From the NCBI GenBank assembly GCA_021792015.1, contig JAJYVM010000044.1, forward strand, positions 1 to 14,843: a stretch of 14,843 nt of DNA, written 5' to 3'. Every line of letters starts with the position of its first letter. Positions within the stretch are counted from its first letter, which is position 1. Positions 1 to 6,398 of the stretch are shown one piece after another. The notes beneath the pieces are model-generated. The model was not told where the DNA came from. It did not search any database and saw only the letters and a program-made list of their open reading frames with translations. This DNA comes from Bacillota bacterium. Lineage in GTDB: Bacteria > Bacillota > Sulfobacillia > RBS10-35 > JAJYVM01. A program made the translations under genes and the position numbers.

Positions 1-51
1 CGCCCCGCGCATCCGTCCGGCAGCCCCGGCCACCTGCCCCCACCCCCCGTG

Positions 52-81
52 CGGCCGCCCGCCCGTGCCCGGCCGCCCGCC
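52..81. repeat. 12-bp direct repeat in C-rich left edge
   Basis: The 12-mer CGGCCGCCCGCC occurs at 52-63 and again at 70-81, just before the first promoter. Positions 1-83 are otherwise C-rich and hold no gene that I can support. The repeat may be compositional only. Confidence 0.3.
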
Positions 82-83
82 GG

Positions 84-113
84 TTGACATCGCAGCACCG
101 CGCGCGCTATTGT
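84..113 (+). promoter_or_regulatory. sigma70-type promoter of the MarR/ABC operon
   Basis: A perfect -35 box TTGACA lies at 84-89, with TATTGT as a -10 box at 108-113 and an 18-bp spacer. The predicted transcription start is near 120, which leaves a leader of about 40 nt before the ATG at 162. This is the clearest promoter in the window; the -10 element is only moderately conserved. Confidence 0.65.
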
Positions 114-119
114 TCTGAC

Positions 120-141
120 ATGAACGTTCGTTGATGAACGA
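120..141 (+). promoter_or_regulatory. probable MarR operator
   Basis: The inverted repeat TCGTT-GATG-AACGA (128-141) partly overlaps the palindrome GAACGTTC (122-129). ATGAACG also occurs as a direct repeat at 120-126 and 134-140. The cluster sits at the expected transcription start, between the promoter and the regulator gene. That is where an autorepressing MarR protein usually binds. The symmetry is seen in the sequence; the operator role is inferred. Confidence 0.5.
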
Positions 142-161
142 GTATGCGAGGTGACAGAGCC

Positions 162-611
162 ATGGTGGTGCCGGCGACAGCCGAGGAGATCGTGTCGCTG
201 TTTCACGGCATCAACCGCACGCTGGGCCGGCGCGTTGCCGACCAGATGAAGCCGGCCGATCTCCCGGCCGGGACGCACCTGGTCCTCCACCTGGCCCATG
301 ACCGGCCCGGCCTGACGGTGAGCGAGCTGAGCCGGGCCGTGGGCCAGGCCAAGAGCCGCACGTCGGTGGTCGTGGACTGGCTGGCCGAGCGCGGGATGGT
401 CGAAAAGCGCGCCGACCCGGACGACCAGCGGCTGGTGCGGGTGTATGCGACGCCACGCGTCGAGGAGATCTGGCGGGGCATGCACCGGATGATGGAGGAG
501 ATGATGGCGGCGCTGCTCGCGGACCTGGATGCCGAGCAGCGGGCCAGCCTGGTGGCGGGCCTGCGCCAGCTCCGCGATGCCGCCAAGCGCAAGGGATGGT
601 GGAAGGAATGA
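162..611 (+). CDS. MarR family transcriptional regulator
   Basis: A 149-residue winged-helix repressor of MarR size. Helix-turn-helix segments fall at about residues 51-80 (LTVSELSRAVGQAKSRTSVV), followed by the wing with the typical pattern ADPDDQRLVRVYAT (84-97) and a C-terminal dimerisation helix rich in Met and Glu. I chose the ATG at 162 because GAGGTGA (148-154) lies 7 nt upstream; an in-frame ATG at 144 has no such site. The stop overlaps the start of the ABC ATPase gene (ATGA), so the regulator is co-translated with the exporter it probably controls. MarR proteins commonly respond to phenolic or lipophilic ligands and repress their own operon. The ligand is not predictable here. Confidence 0.88.
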   Translation: MVVPATAEEIVSLFHGINRTLGRRVADQMKPADLPAGTHLVLHLAHDRPGLTVSELSRAVGQAKSRTSVVVDWLAERGMVEKRADPDDQRLVRVYATPRVEEIWRGMHRMMEEMMAALLADLDAEQRASLVAGLRQLRDAAKRKGWWKE

Positions 612-656
612 CGCCCGAGGGAATGAGGGCCAAGGGAACGACGCCCGGGGCAACGA
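605..656 (+). repeat. imperfect 30-bp-period tandem repeat at the ATPase start
   Basis: Two 22-bp units (605-626 and 635-656), 30 bp apart, match at 18 of 22 positions and share the core GACGCCCG. They span the MarR stop and the first codons of the ABC ATPase, and encode part of its low-complexity N-terminal tail. Duplication could have extended that tail. Confidence 0.5.
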
Positions 657-1771
657 CAATGCATGGAGCGACGGCTGGGACTGCCACGACAACGCAGAGA
701 GCGACGGTCCAGGGACCGGCGGCGAGGACGGTCGCCACGCCGGCCGGGCCCGCGGCCGGGACCGGGCCCGCGGCCAGCCGCGCCGGCGCTGGCCCGGCGA
801 TCCGGGTCGACGGCCTGACCAAGAAGTTCGGCGACTTCACGGCGGTCGACGCCATCTCGTTTGACGTGCGCTACGGCGAGATCTTCGGCTTTCTCGGCCC
901 CAACGGCGCCGGCAAGACGACGACGATCCGCATGCTCGCGACCCTCATGCCGCCGAGTTCCGGCAGGGCCGTGCTGAACGGCTTCGATGTGGTCCACCAG
1001 CAGGTGAAGGTCCGCGAATCGATCGGGCTGGTCTTCCAGGACAACTCGCTCGACGACCGGCTGTCGGCGAACGAGAATCTGTACTTCCATGCCCTGATGT
1101 ACGACATGCCGGCCGCCGAGTTCGAGCCGCGCGTGCGCGAGGTGCTGAGCATGGTCGACCTCCTCGACCGCCGCCACGCCATCGTGCGCACCTTCTCCGG
1201 CGGGATGCGGCGCCGCCTGGAGATCGCCCGCGGCCTGCTGCACCACCCGGCCGTGCTCTTCCTGGATGAGCCGACGGTCGGCCTGGACCCGCAGACGCGC
1301 GCGGCGATCTGGGAGCATGTGAAGAGGCTGCGCGACGGGTTCGGGGTGACGGTCTTCATGACCACCCACTACATGGACGAGGCGGAGAACTGCGACCGCA
1401 TCGCCATCATCGACCACGGGCACATCGTCGCCCTCGGCTCGCCCGAGGAGCTGAAGGCCAGCGTCGGCGAGGACATCATGAGCGTCGGCGCCGCCGACCC
1501 GCAGGCCCTGGCCCCGGCCATTGCCGCCCGCTACGGCGTCGAGGTGAACCAGGGTCCCGACGGCCTGCGATTCGACGTGAAGGACGGCGCCGCGTTCATC
1601 CCGCGGCTGACTGCCGACTTCCCGGGCCAGATCCGCAGCGTCAGCGTGCACCGGCCCACGCTGGACGACGTGTTCCTCCAGCTCACCGGCCGGGCGATCC
1701 GCGACGAGGAGGCCTCCGGCCTCGATCAGATGCGCATGCACGCGCGCGCATGGGGGGGTGGGCGGCGATGA
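608..1771 (+). CDS. ABC transporter ATP-binding protein, DrrA-like
   Basis: A cytoplasmic ATPase that should power the ABC-2 permease encoded next to it. Counting from the ATG at 608 (387 aa), the visible motifs are Walker A GPNGAGKTT at about 97-105, a Q-loop (VFQDN) near 142-146, the signature FSGGMRRRLEIARG near 196-209, Walker B VLFLDEPTVGLD near 216-227 and the switch His in TTHYMDEA near 252-259. The C-terminal part with HRPTLDDVFLQLTGR (348-362) is typical of the daunorubicin-resistance DrrA group. The first 64 or so residues are an Ala/Thr/Gly/Pro-rich tail absent from ordinary DrrA proteins, which start near the IRVDGLTKKFG strand. No GTG or TTG start lies between the tail and the domain, so translation must begin at 608, 596, 623 or 659. 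The start at 608 is favoured by the ATGA overlap with the marR stop. Confidence 0.92.
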   Translation: MTPEGMRAKGTTPGATTMHGATAGTATTTQRATVQGPAARTVATPAGPAAGTGPAASRAGAGPAIRVDGLTKKFGDFTAVDAISFDVRYGEIFGFLGPNGAGKTTTIRMLATLMPPSSGRAVLNGFDVVHQQVKVRESIGLVFQDNSLDDRLSANENLYFHALMYDMPAAEFEPRVREVLSMVDLLDRRHAIVRTFSGGMRRRLEIARGLLHHPAVLFLDEPTVGLDPQTRAAIWEHVKRLRDGFGVTVFMTTHYMDEAENCDRIAIIDHGHIVALGSPEELKASVGEDIMSVGAADPQALAPAIAARYGVEVNQGPDGLRFDVKDGAAFIPRLTADFPGQIRSVSVHRPTLDDVFLQLTGRAIRDEEASGLDQMRMHARAWGGGRR

Positions 1772-2562
1772 ACACCCGCCGCACGGCCAAGGTCATCTAC
1801 GCCATCTGGTACCGCGAGCAGGTGCGCTTCTTCCGCGACAAGAGCCGCTGGCTCGGCCTGATCATCCAGCCGCTGCTCTACCTGGTGCTCGTCGGCGTCG
1901 GCATCGCCAGCTCGATGACGTTCCGCGGCGCCGCCGGCGGCGCCAACGTCAGCTACCTGACCTTCATGTACCCGGGCATCGTGGGCATGTCCGTCCTGTT
2001 CACGGCGATCTTCTCCGGCGTCGGCATCATCTGGGACCGCGAGTTCGGCTTCCTCAAAGAGGTCCTGGTGGCCCCCGTGCCGCGCTGGGCCGTCGCCATC
2101 GGCAAATCGCTCGGCATCGCCACGACGGTACTGCTGCAGGCCGCGATCCTGCTGATCCTGGCCCCGATCGCCCACGTCCAGCTCAGCGTGGGCAGCGCCC
2201 TCGGGGTCCTGGGCGTGTGCGCCCTGGTCGGCTTCTCGCTCGGGAGCCTCGGCATCGCCATCGCCTCGCGCATGCAGTCGATGGAGGGCTTCCAGTTCGT
2301 CATGAACGTGCTGGTCATGCCGATGTTCTTTCTCTCCGGCGCCCTCTTCCCGCTGACGGGCCTGCCGGTGTGGCTGAGCGCCCTGGCCCACATCGACCCG
2401 CTGACGTACGGCATCGACGCGCTGCGCAACGTGATCTACGTGGGCGGCCAGGCCGCGCGCGTACTGGTGCAGTACAGCATCGGCGTGGACCTGCTGGTGG
2501 TGGCCGCCCTGGCCGCGCTGCTGGTTCTCCTGGGCGCCTGGGCCTTCCAGACGCAGCCATGA
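1768..2562 (+). CDS. ABC-2 type permease, DrrB-like
   Basis: The membrane half of the efflux pump, 264 aa. About six hydrophobic segments are visible, at residues 29-48, 66-88, 110-133, 145-167, 176-196 and 240-260. The loop WDREFGFLKEVLVAPVPR (89-106) after segment 2 is the hallmark of the DrrB/NodJ ABC-2 group, as is the late motif DPLTYGIDALR (210-220). I chose the ATG at 1768 because its first bases overlap the ATPase stop (ATGA) and a G-rich stretch precedes it; an ATG at 1750 is the alternative. With the ATPase it should form a homodimeric-permease exporter for hydrophobic drugs, lipids or an unidentified metabolite, under MarR control. Confidence 0.9.
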   Translation: MNTRRTAKVIYAIWYREQVRFFRDKSRWLGLIIQPLLYLVLVGVGIASSMTFRGAAGGANVSYLTFMYPGIVGMSVLFTAIFSGVGIIWDREFGFLKEVLVAPVPRWAVAIGKSLGIATTVLLQAAILLILAPIAHVQLSVGSALGVLGVCALVGFSLGSLGIAIASRMQSMEGFQFVMNVLVMPMFFLSGALFPLTGLPVWLSALAHIDPLTYGIDALRNVIYVGGQAARVLVQYSIGVDLLVVAALAALLVLLGAWAFQTQP

Positions 2563-2567
2563 TGCGC

Positions 2568-2595
2568 GGGGCGGGGCCTGCGCCCCGCCCCCTTT
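2568..2595 (+). terminator. GC hairpin after the ABC exporter operon
   Basis: A perfect 10-bp stem GGGGCGGGGC / GCCCCGCCCC (2568-2577 and 2582-2591) has the 4-nt loop CTGC and is followed by only CTTT. It lies between convergent genes: the permease stop is at 2562 and the Uma2 stop at 2595. It probably terminates the plus-strand operon, though the T-tract is short. Confidence 0.6.
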
Positions 2596-3133
2596 CAATC
2601 CGTGAACAGCTGGGCGACGGGCATGGTGACGCCCGGGAACAGGGGGCAGCCCAGCGGCTGCCCGCCCTCCAGGACGGCCGGCGGCCCGTAGCCGCCGGTT
2701 TCCAGGGTGTGCACCCGCAGGCTCTCGGCGTACGGATCGACGACCCAGTAGTGGCGCACGCCGTACCGTGCGTACACCTGGCGCTTGCGGCCAAGGTCCC
2801 GGCCGGCGCTCCCCGGTGAGAGCACCTCGACCACCAGGTCCGGCGCGCCCTGGACGTTGGCCTCGGTGACGATGTCGTCGAGGCGCTCGCGCGCGATGAA
2901 GAGCAGGTCCGGCTCCAGGGCGTTCAGGTCGGGATCCAGCACGACGTCCGTCGGCGCCGTGAGGACGATGCCGGCACCGGCCCGCTCCGCTTCGATGAGG
3001 AGCGCATTGACCTTCTGCACGATGCGCTGGTGCCGCACGGTCGGCGCCGGGCTGCCGACGATGTCGCCCTTGAGCAGCTCGTAGCGCCCTCCGGCATCTC
3101 GCGCAGGTCGGCGTACGTCATATTGGCGCGCAT
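2595..3133 (-). pseudogene. Uma2 family endonuclease (copy A), frameshifted
   Basis: The second of two tandem Uma2 (DUF820, PD-(D/E)XK fold) genes. An ATG at 3133 has a good ribosome-binding site (AGGGGG, 7 nt upstream, inside the end of copy B) and begins MRANMTYADLREMPE, matching LTYADLREMPE in copy B. Copy B then reads DGWRYELLEGEIVGSPAP, whereas here 7 nt are missing, so the reading frame shifts after PE near 3089. The rest (RYELLKGDIVGSPAP onward) continues intact in another frame to the stop at 2595. The nuclease core survives: LEPDLLF, APDLVVEVL and a Lys in DLGRKRQVYARYGV, followed by HYWVVDP. A GTG at 3038 could start a 147-residue piece. It is probably a recent pseudogene of a duplicated gene; a sequencing error is less likely because 7 nt are lost. 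Confidence 0.8.
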
Positions 3134-3134
3134 G

Positions 3135-3713
3135 TCAGGTCCCCCTGAACAATTCGGACACAGGGACGGAGATGGCCGGCGCCAGCGGAAACCGCAGGAC
3201 CTCGCCCCCCCGCAGCACCGCCGGGCGGCCGTAGCGCTGCCCTTCCAGCTCATGCACCCGCACGGTCTCGGCCTCCGGGTCCACCACCCAATAGTGGGCC
3301 ACGCCGTACCGCGCATAGACGGTGTGCTTCGCGCCGAGGTCCCGCTGGGCGCTCCGGGCGGAGAGCACCTCGACCACCAGATCCGGCGCACCCTGGATGT
3401 GGGTCTCGGTGATCAGGTGGGCAGCGCGGTCACGGCCAATGAAGAGCAGATCGGGCTCCAGCGCGTTGAGCTCGGGGTCGAGCACGACATCGGTCGGCGC
3501 GAACAGGAGCATGCCGGCGCCAGCCTGGACGGCCCGTCCCAGAAACAGGGCGAGCCGCATGACGACCACCTGATGGCGGACGGCCGGGGCGGGGCTGCCG
3601 ACGATCTCGCCCTCGAGCAACTCGTAGCGCCAGCCGTCTTCCGGCATCTCGCGCAGGTCCGCGTAGGTCAGCCCGTCCGGCACGCCGTTCACCACCCGGG
3701 AACAGAGTATCAC
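3135..3713 (-). CDS. Uma2 family putative endonuclease (copy B)
   Basis: A 192-residue protein of the usual Uma2/DUF820 length. Family landmarks appear in order: YELLEGEIV (30-38), TDVVLDPELNALEPDLLFI (74-92), APDLVVEVLS (109-118) with Asp111 and Glu115, Lys129 in LGAKHTVYARYGV, and HYWVVDP (140-146). This is the expected PD-(D/E)XK metal site. The biological role of the family is poorly known, and it is often multi-copy. The GTG start at 3713 lies 16 nt after the last capA-like stop and has no clear ribosome-binding site; in-frame GTG codons at 3695 and 3683 are alternatives, and the latter would match the start of copy A better. It sits in the same minus-strand run as the three CapA-like genes. 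Copy A starts 1 nt after its stop. Confidence 0.82.
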   Translation of the reverse strand: MILCSRVVNGVPDGLTYADLREMPEDGWRYELLEGEIVGSPAPAVRHQVVVMRLALFLGRAVQAGAGMLLFAPTDVVLDPELNALEPDLLFIGRDRAAHLITETHIQGAPDLVVEVLSARSAQRDLGAKHTVYARYGVAHYWVVDPEAETVRVHELEGQRYGRPAVLRGGEVLRFPLAPAISVPVSELFRGT

Positions 3714-3729
3714 TTGGCGAACATATGTG

Positions 3730-5052
3730 CTAGAGGGCGAGCACCCCGACGGCCCGGTTGCCCCGTGTCTCGATGCGGATCTCGGTGTGGAAGGGGGCGG
3801 ACAGCTCGGCCAGGCCGGCCAGGATGCGGCGGCCGTGCTCGGCGCTGGCCAGCCGTGGGCCGCCCAGCAGGGGAACGGCGGAGCCGAAGCCCAGCTGGAC
3901 CGGGTGCAGCTCGAGGCCCTTCAGCGCGCCGTCCGCGAAGTCGCAGACGGGCACCACGCACTCCCAGAAGGCCGGGTTCTTGTGGAAGCCCTTGACGCCG
4001 GCGGCTGCGGTGCCGGACCAGGCCTCGTGCACGTCGGCCGGGGTCGCCGTCGGGCCGAGCTTTTGCCGCTCGTACATCTCGGCGGGGTACGGCGCGATGG
4101 TGTCGAGCATGAACATGAAGTTGCCGAGCGAGTAGAAGATGGGCTTGCCGCGGTAGATCTCGATGCCCTGCAGCATGTGGGGGCCGTGGCCGACGAACAC
4201 GTCGGCGCCGGCATCGCACCAGGCGTGGGCGGCCTCGATGCGGAAGTCGGCGATGCTGGGGCAGTTGCCCTCGCCGTCCTGTCCCTCGTGGCCGTGCAGG
4301 CTGGCGACCACCAGGTCCGCCTGGCGCCGGGCATCCCGGATCCAGCGCACGATCTCCTCCATGTCGCGCTCGTTGCAGCTGGTGTGCAGCTTGTCCTCGC
4401 TGCCCTCCACGAAGTGGTTGCCGAGAAAGCTCGTGGCCTCAGGATGCACCACGGGCGAGAGCCCGGTCTCCCGCTGGCGGCGGGTGACGCCGGCAAAGCC
4501 CAGCGCCTCGTCGATGTCCCGCAGGTGGCGCAGCCGCTCCGGCGTCAGGTGGATCATGCGCTCGTGGCGCAGGGGGTTGATCCCTGGACGCCCGGCCATA
4601 TCCGTGCGGTTTTCGGCGGCCAGGGCGCTGGTCATGTAGGTGGAGGCCGCGGCGATCAGGCCCACCCGGCCCGCGGCCGTCTCCAGGTAGCCGGGGGCGC
4701 GCGCCTCGCCCAGGCTCATGCCGCCGCCCGCGAAGACCATGCCCCGCGCCCGCAGCTCCGCCATGGTGTCGACCAGGCCGTGGAAGGTGTAGTCGACGGC
4801 GTGGTTGTTGGCGATCCCGAAGTGGTTGAACCCGAACCACCGCAGCTCGTCCAGCACGAACGGCGGGGCCGCGAGGTGCATGCCGCCATACTCGGAGAAG
4901 GGGATCCATGGCTCGTGCGGGGTCATGATCTCCAGGTTGGCGAACGCGGCGTCCGCGCCGCGAATCAGCTCGACGAGCTCCGTGAAGTCCGCGTCCTTTT
5001 GGGGGCTGACGCGGCGGGAGATGATGCAGTCGCCGACGGCCGTGAACTTCAT
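3730..5052 (-). CDS. CapA family protein (PGA_cap metallophosphatase), copy 1
   Basis: A 440-residue member of the CapA/PGA_cap family, a calcineurin-like metallophosphatase fold linked to poly-gamma-glutamate capsule metabolism. Metal-site motifs are visible: VGDCIISRR (6-14, Asp8), ANLEIMTP (38-45), ANNHAVDY (81-88), SLHGHEG (251-257), FVGHGPHMLQ (286-295) and the final FYSLGNFMF (306-314). There is no signal peptide or membrane anchor: the first residues MKFTAVGD are already strand 1, unlike membrane-anchored Bacillus CapA/PgsA. An insert at about 145-240 (DMAGRPGINPLRHER, DIDEALG) is shared by all three copies. The start is well supported by AGGAGG 8 nt upstream. It follows copy 2 by 12 nt. 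The reaction and substrate are not known. Confidence 0.88.
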   Translation of the reverse strand: MKFTAVGDCIISRRVSPQKDADFTELVELIRGADAAFANLEIMTPHEPWIPFSEYGGMHLAAPPFVLDELRWFGFNHFGIANNHAVDYTFHGLVDTMAELRARGMVFAGGGMSLGEARAPGYLETAAGRVGLIAAASTYMTSALAAENRTDMAGRPGINPLRHERMIHLTPERLRHLRDIDEALGFAGVTRRQRETGLSPVVHPEATSFLGNHFVEGSEDKLHTSCNERDMEEIVRWIRDARRQADLVVASLHGHEGQDGEGNCPSIADFRIEAAHAWCDAGADVFVGHGPHMLQGIEIYRGKPIFYSLGNFMFMLDTIAPYPAEMYERQKLGPTATPADVHEAWSGTAAAGVKGFHKNPAFWECVVPVCDFADGALKGLELHPVQLGFGSAVPLLGGPRLASAEHGRRILAGLAELSAPFHTEIRIETRGNRAVGVLAL

Positions 5053-5064
5053 CGCGTGTCCCTC

Positions 5065-6384
5065 CTACAGGGCGAGCAGGCCGACGGCGCGGCCCTGCTC
5101 GCTGGTGATCCGGATCGTCGTGCCGAGCGGGGCGCTTGACTCCGCCAGGCCGGCCAGGATGCGGCGGCCGTCCTCCGGCGCCGCGAAGGCTGGGGTGCCG
5201 CGCACGCCGCGGCCCTGCTCCAGGCGCAGCGAGACGGGGTGCAGGGCGACCTCCCGCAGGCGGCGGTCCGCATCGAAGCGGCAGACGGGCACGACGCACT
5301 CCCAGAACGCCGGGTCGGTGTGGAAGCCGTTCGGCTGGCCGCCCTCCTTGCTTGCCCACGCGTCGATCACGTCGGCCGGCGTGGCGGTCGGCGGGAGCTT
5401 GTGCCGCTCATACATCTCCGACGGCAGCTTGGCGATGGTCTCGAACATGAACATGAAGTTGCCGAGCGAGTAGAAGATCGGCTTGCCCCGGTAGATCTCG
5501 ACCGGCCGCAGCCGGTGCGGGCCGTGGCCCACGAAGACGTCGGCGCCCGCGTCGATCCAGGCGTGGGCGGCCTCGACGATGAACTCGGCCGTCGACGGGC
5601 AGTTGCTGTCGCCGTTCAATCCCTCGTGGGCGTGAAGGCTCACCACCACGAGGTCGGCCTGGCGGCGGGCGTCGGCCACCCACCGGCTGATCTCGGAGAG
5701 ATCGCGCTGCTTGCACCTGGTCTGGTAAGCCGGAGCGTCGGCTTCGAAGAACTCCGCGCCCAGAAAGCGAAGCGCCTCGGGGTGCTCGATGTGCGCCAGG
5801 CCGAAGGCGTCGCTGCGCGCACGGGTGGCGGCCGTGCCGAGCGCCTGGTCGATCTCCCGGAGCCAGGCCATCCGCTGCGCGTCAAGGCTGAGCCGCCGCT
5901 CGAAGCGCAGGGGGTTGATCCCGGGCCGGCCCGGCATGTCGGTGCGGCTGTCGGCCGCGAGGGCGCCCGTCACATAGGACGAGGCGGCTGAGATCAGGGC
6001 CACCCGGCCTGCCGGCGTCTCCAGGTAGCCGGGCGAGCGCGCCTGGCCCAGGTTCAGGCCGGCCCCGGCGTGGACCATCCCGCGCGCGTCGAGCTCGGCC
6101 AGCGTGTCGGTGAGCCCCTGGAACGTATAGTCCGTCGCGTGGTTGTTGGCCGCATGGTAGAGGTTGAAGCCGCACCAGCGCAGCTCGTCCAGCACCCAGG
6201 GCCGGGCGGCGAGGTGCATGCCGCCGTACTCGGAGGACGGCGTATACGGCTCGCGCGGGGTCATGATCTCCAGGTTGGCCAGGGCGGCGTCGGCCCCCCG
6301 CAGCATGGCGGCCAGGGCTGAGACGCCGGGGTCGGAGGAGACGCGGCGGGAGATGATGCAGTCGCCGACAGCGGTGAAAACCAT
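5065..6384 (-). CDS. CapA family protein (PGA_cap metallophosphatase), copy 2
   Basis: A 439-residue paralogue, closest by eye to copy 1: both start with (K/V)FTAVGDCIISRRVS and end with AVG(V/L)LAL. Metal-site motifs are VGDCIISRR (6-14), ANLEIMTP (37-44), ANNHATDY (79-86), SLHAHEG (249-255), VGHGPHRL (285-292) and FYSLGNFMF (305-313). The family insert DMPGRPGINPLRFER is at about 149-163. The open frame runs on upstream to 7026, but that part is out-of-frame shadow of copy 3. The ATG at 6384 is the start because AGAGGAGG lies 7 nt upstream and the next stop is 14 nt away. It has no signal peptide. It is cotranscribed with copies 1 and 3. Confidence 0.88.
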   Translation of the reverse strand: MVFTAVGDCIISRRVSSDPGVSALAAMLRGADAALANLEIMTPREPYTPSSEYGGMHLAARPWVLDELRWCGFNLYHAANNHATDYTFQGLTDTLAELDARGMVHAGAGLNLGQARSPGYLETPAGRVALISAASSYVTGALAADSRTDMPGRPGINPLRFERRLSLDAQRMAWLREIDQALGTAATRARSDAFGLAHIEHPEALRFLGAEFFEADAPAYQTRCKQRDLSEISRWVADARRQADLVVVSLHAHEGLNGDSNCPSTAEFIVEAAHAWIDAGADVFVGHGPHRLRPVEIYRGKPIFYSLGNFMFMFETIAKLPSEMYERHKLPPTATPADVIDAWASKEGGQPNGFHTDPAFWECVVPVCRFDADRRLREVALHPVSLRLEQGRGVRGTPAFAAPEDGRRILAGLAESSAPLGTTIRITSEQGRAVGLLAL

Positions 6385-6398
6385 GGCTCCGCCTCCTC

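Noticed and set aside
203..1741. Long minus-strand open frame opposite the MarR and ABC ATPase genes
   Set aside because: Its translation is a His/Arg/Ala/Gly-rich sequence without domains. It is the antisense shadow of two genes with clear motifs, expected at this GC content.
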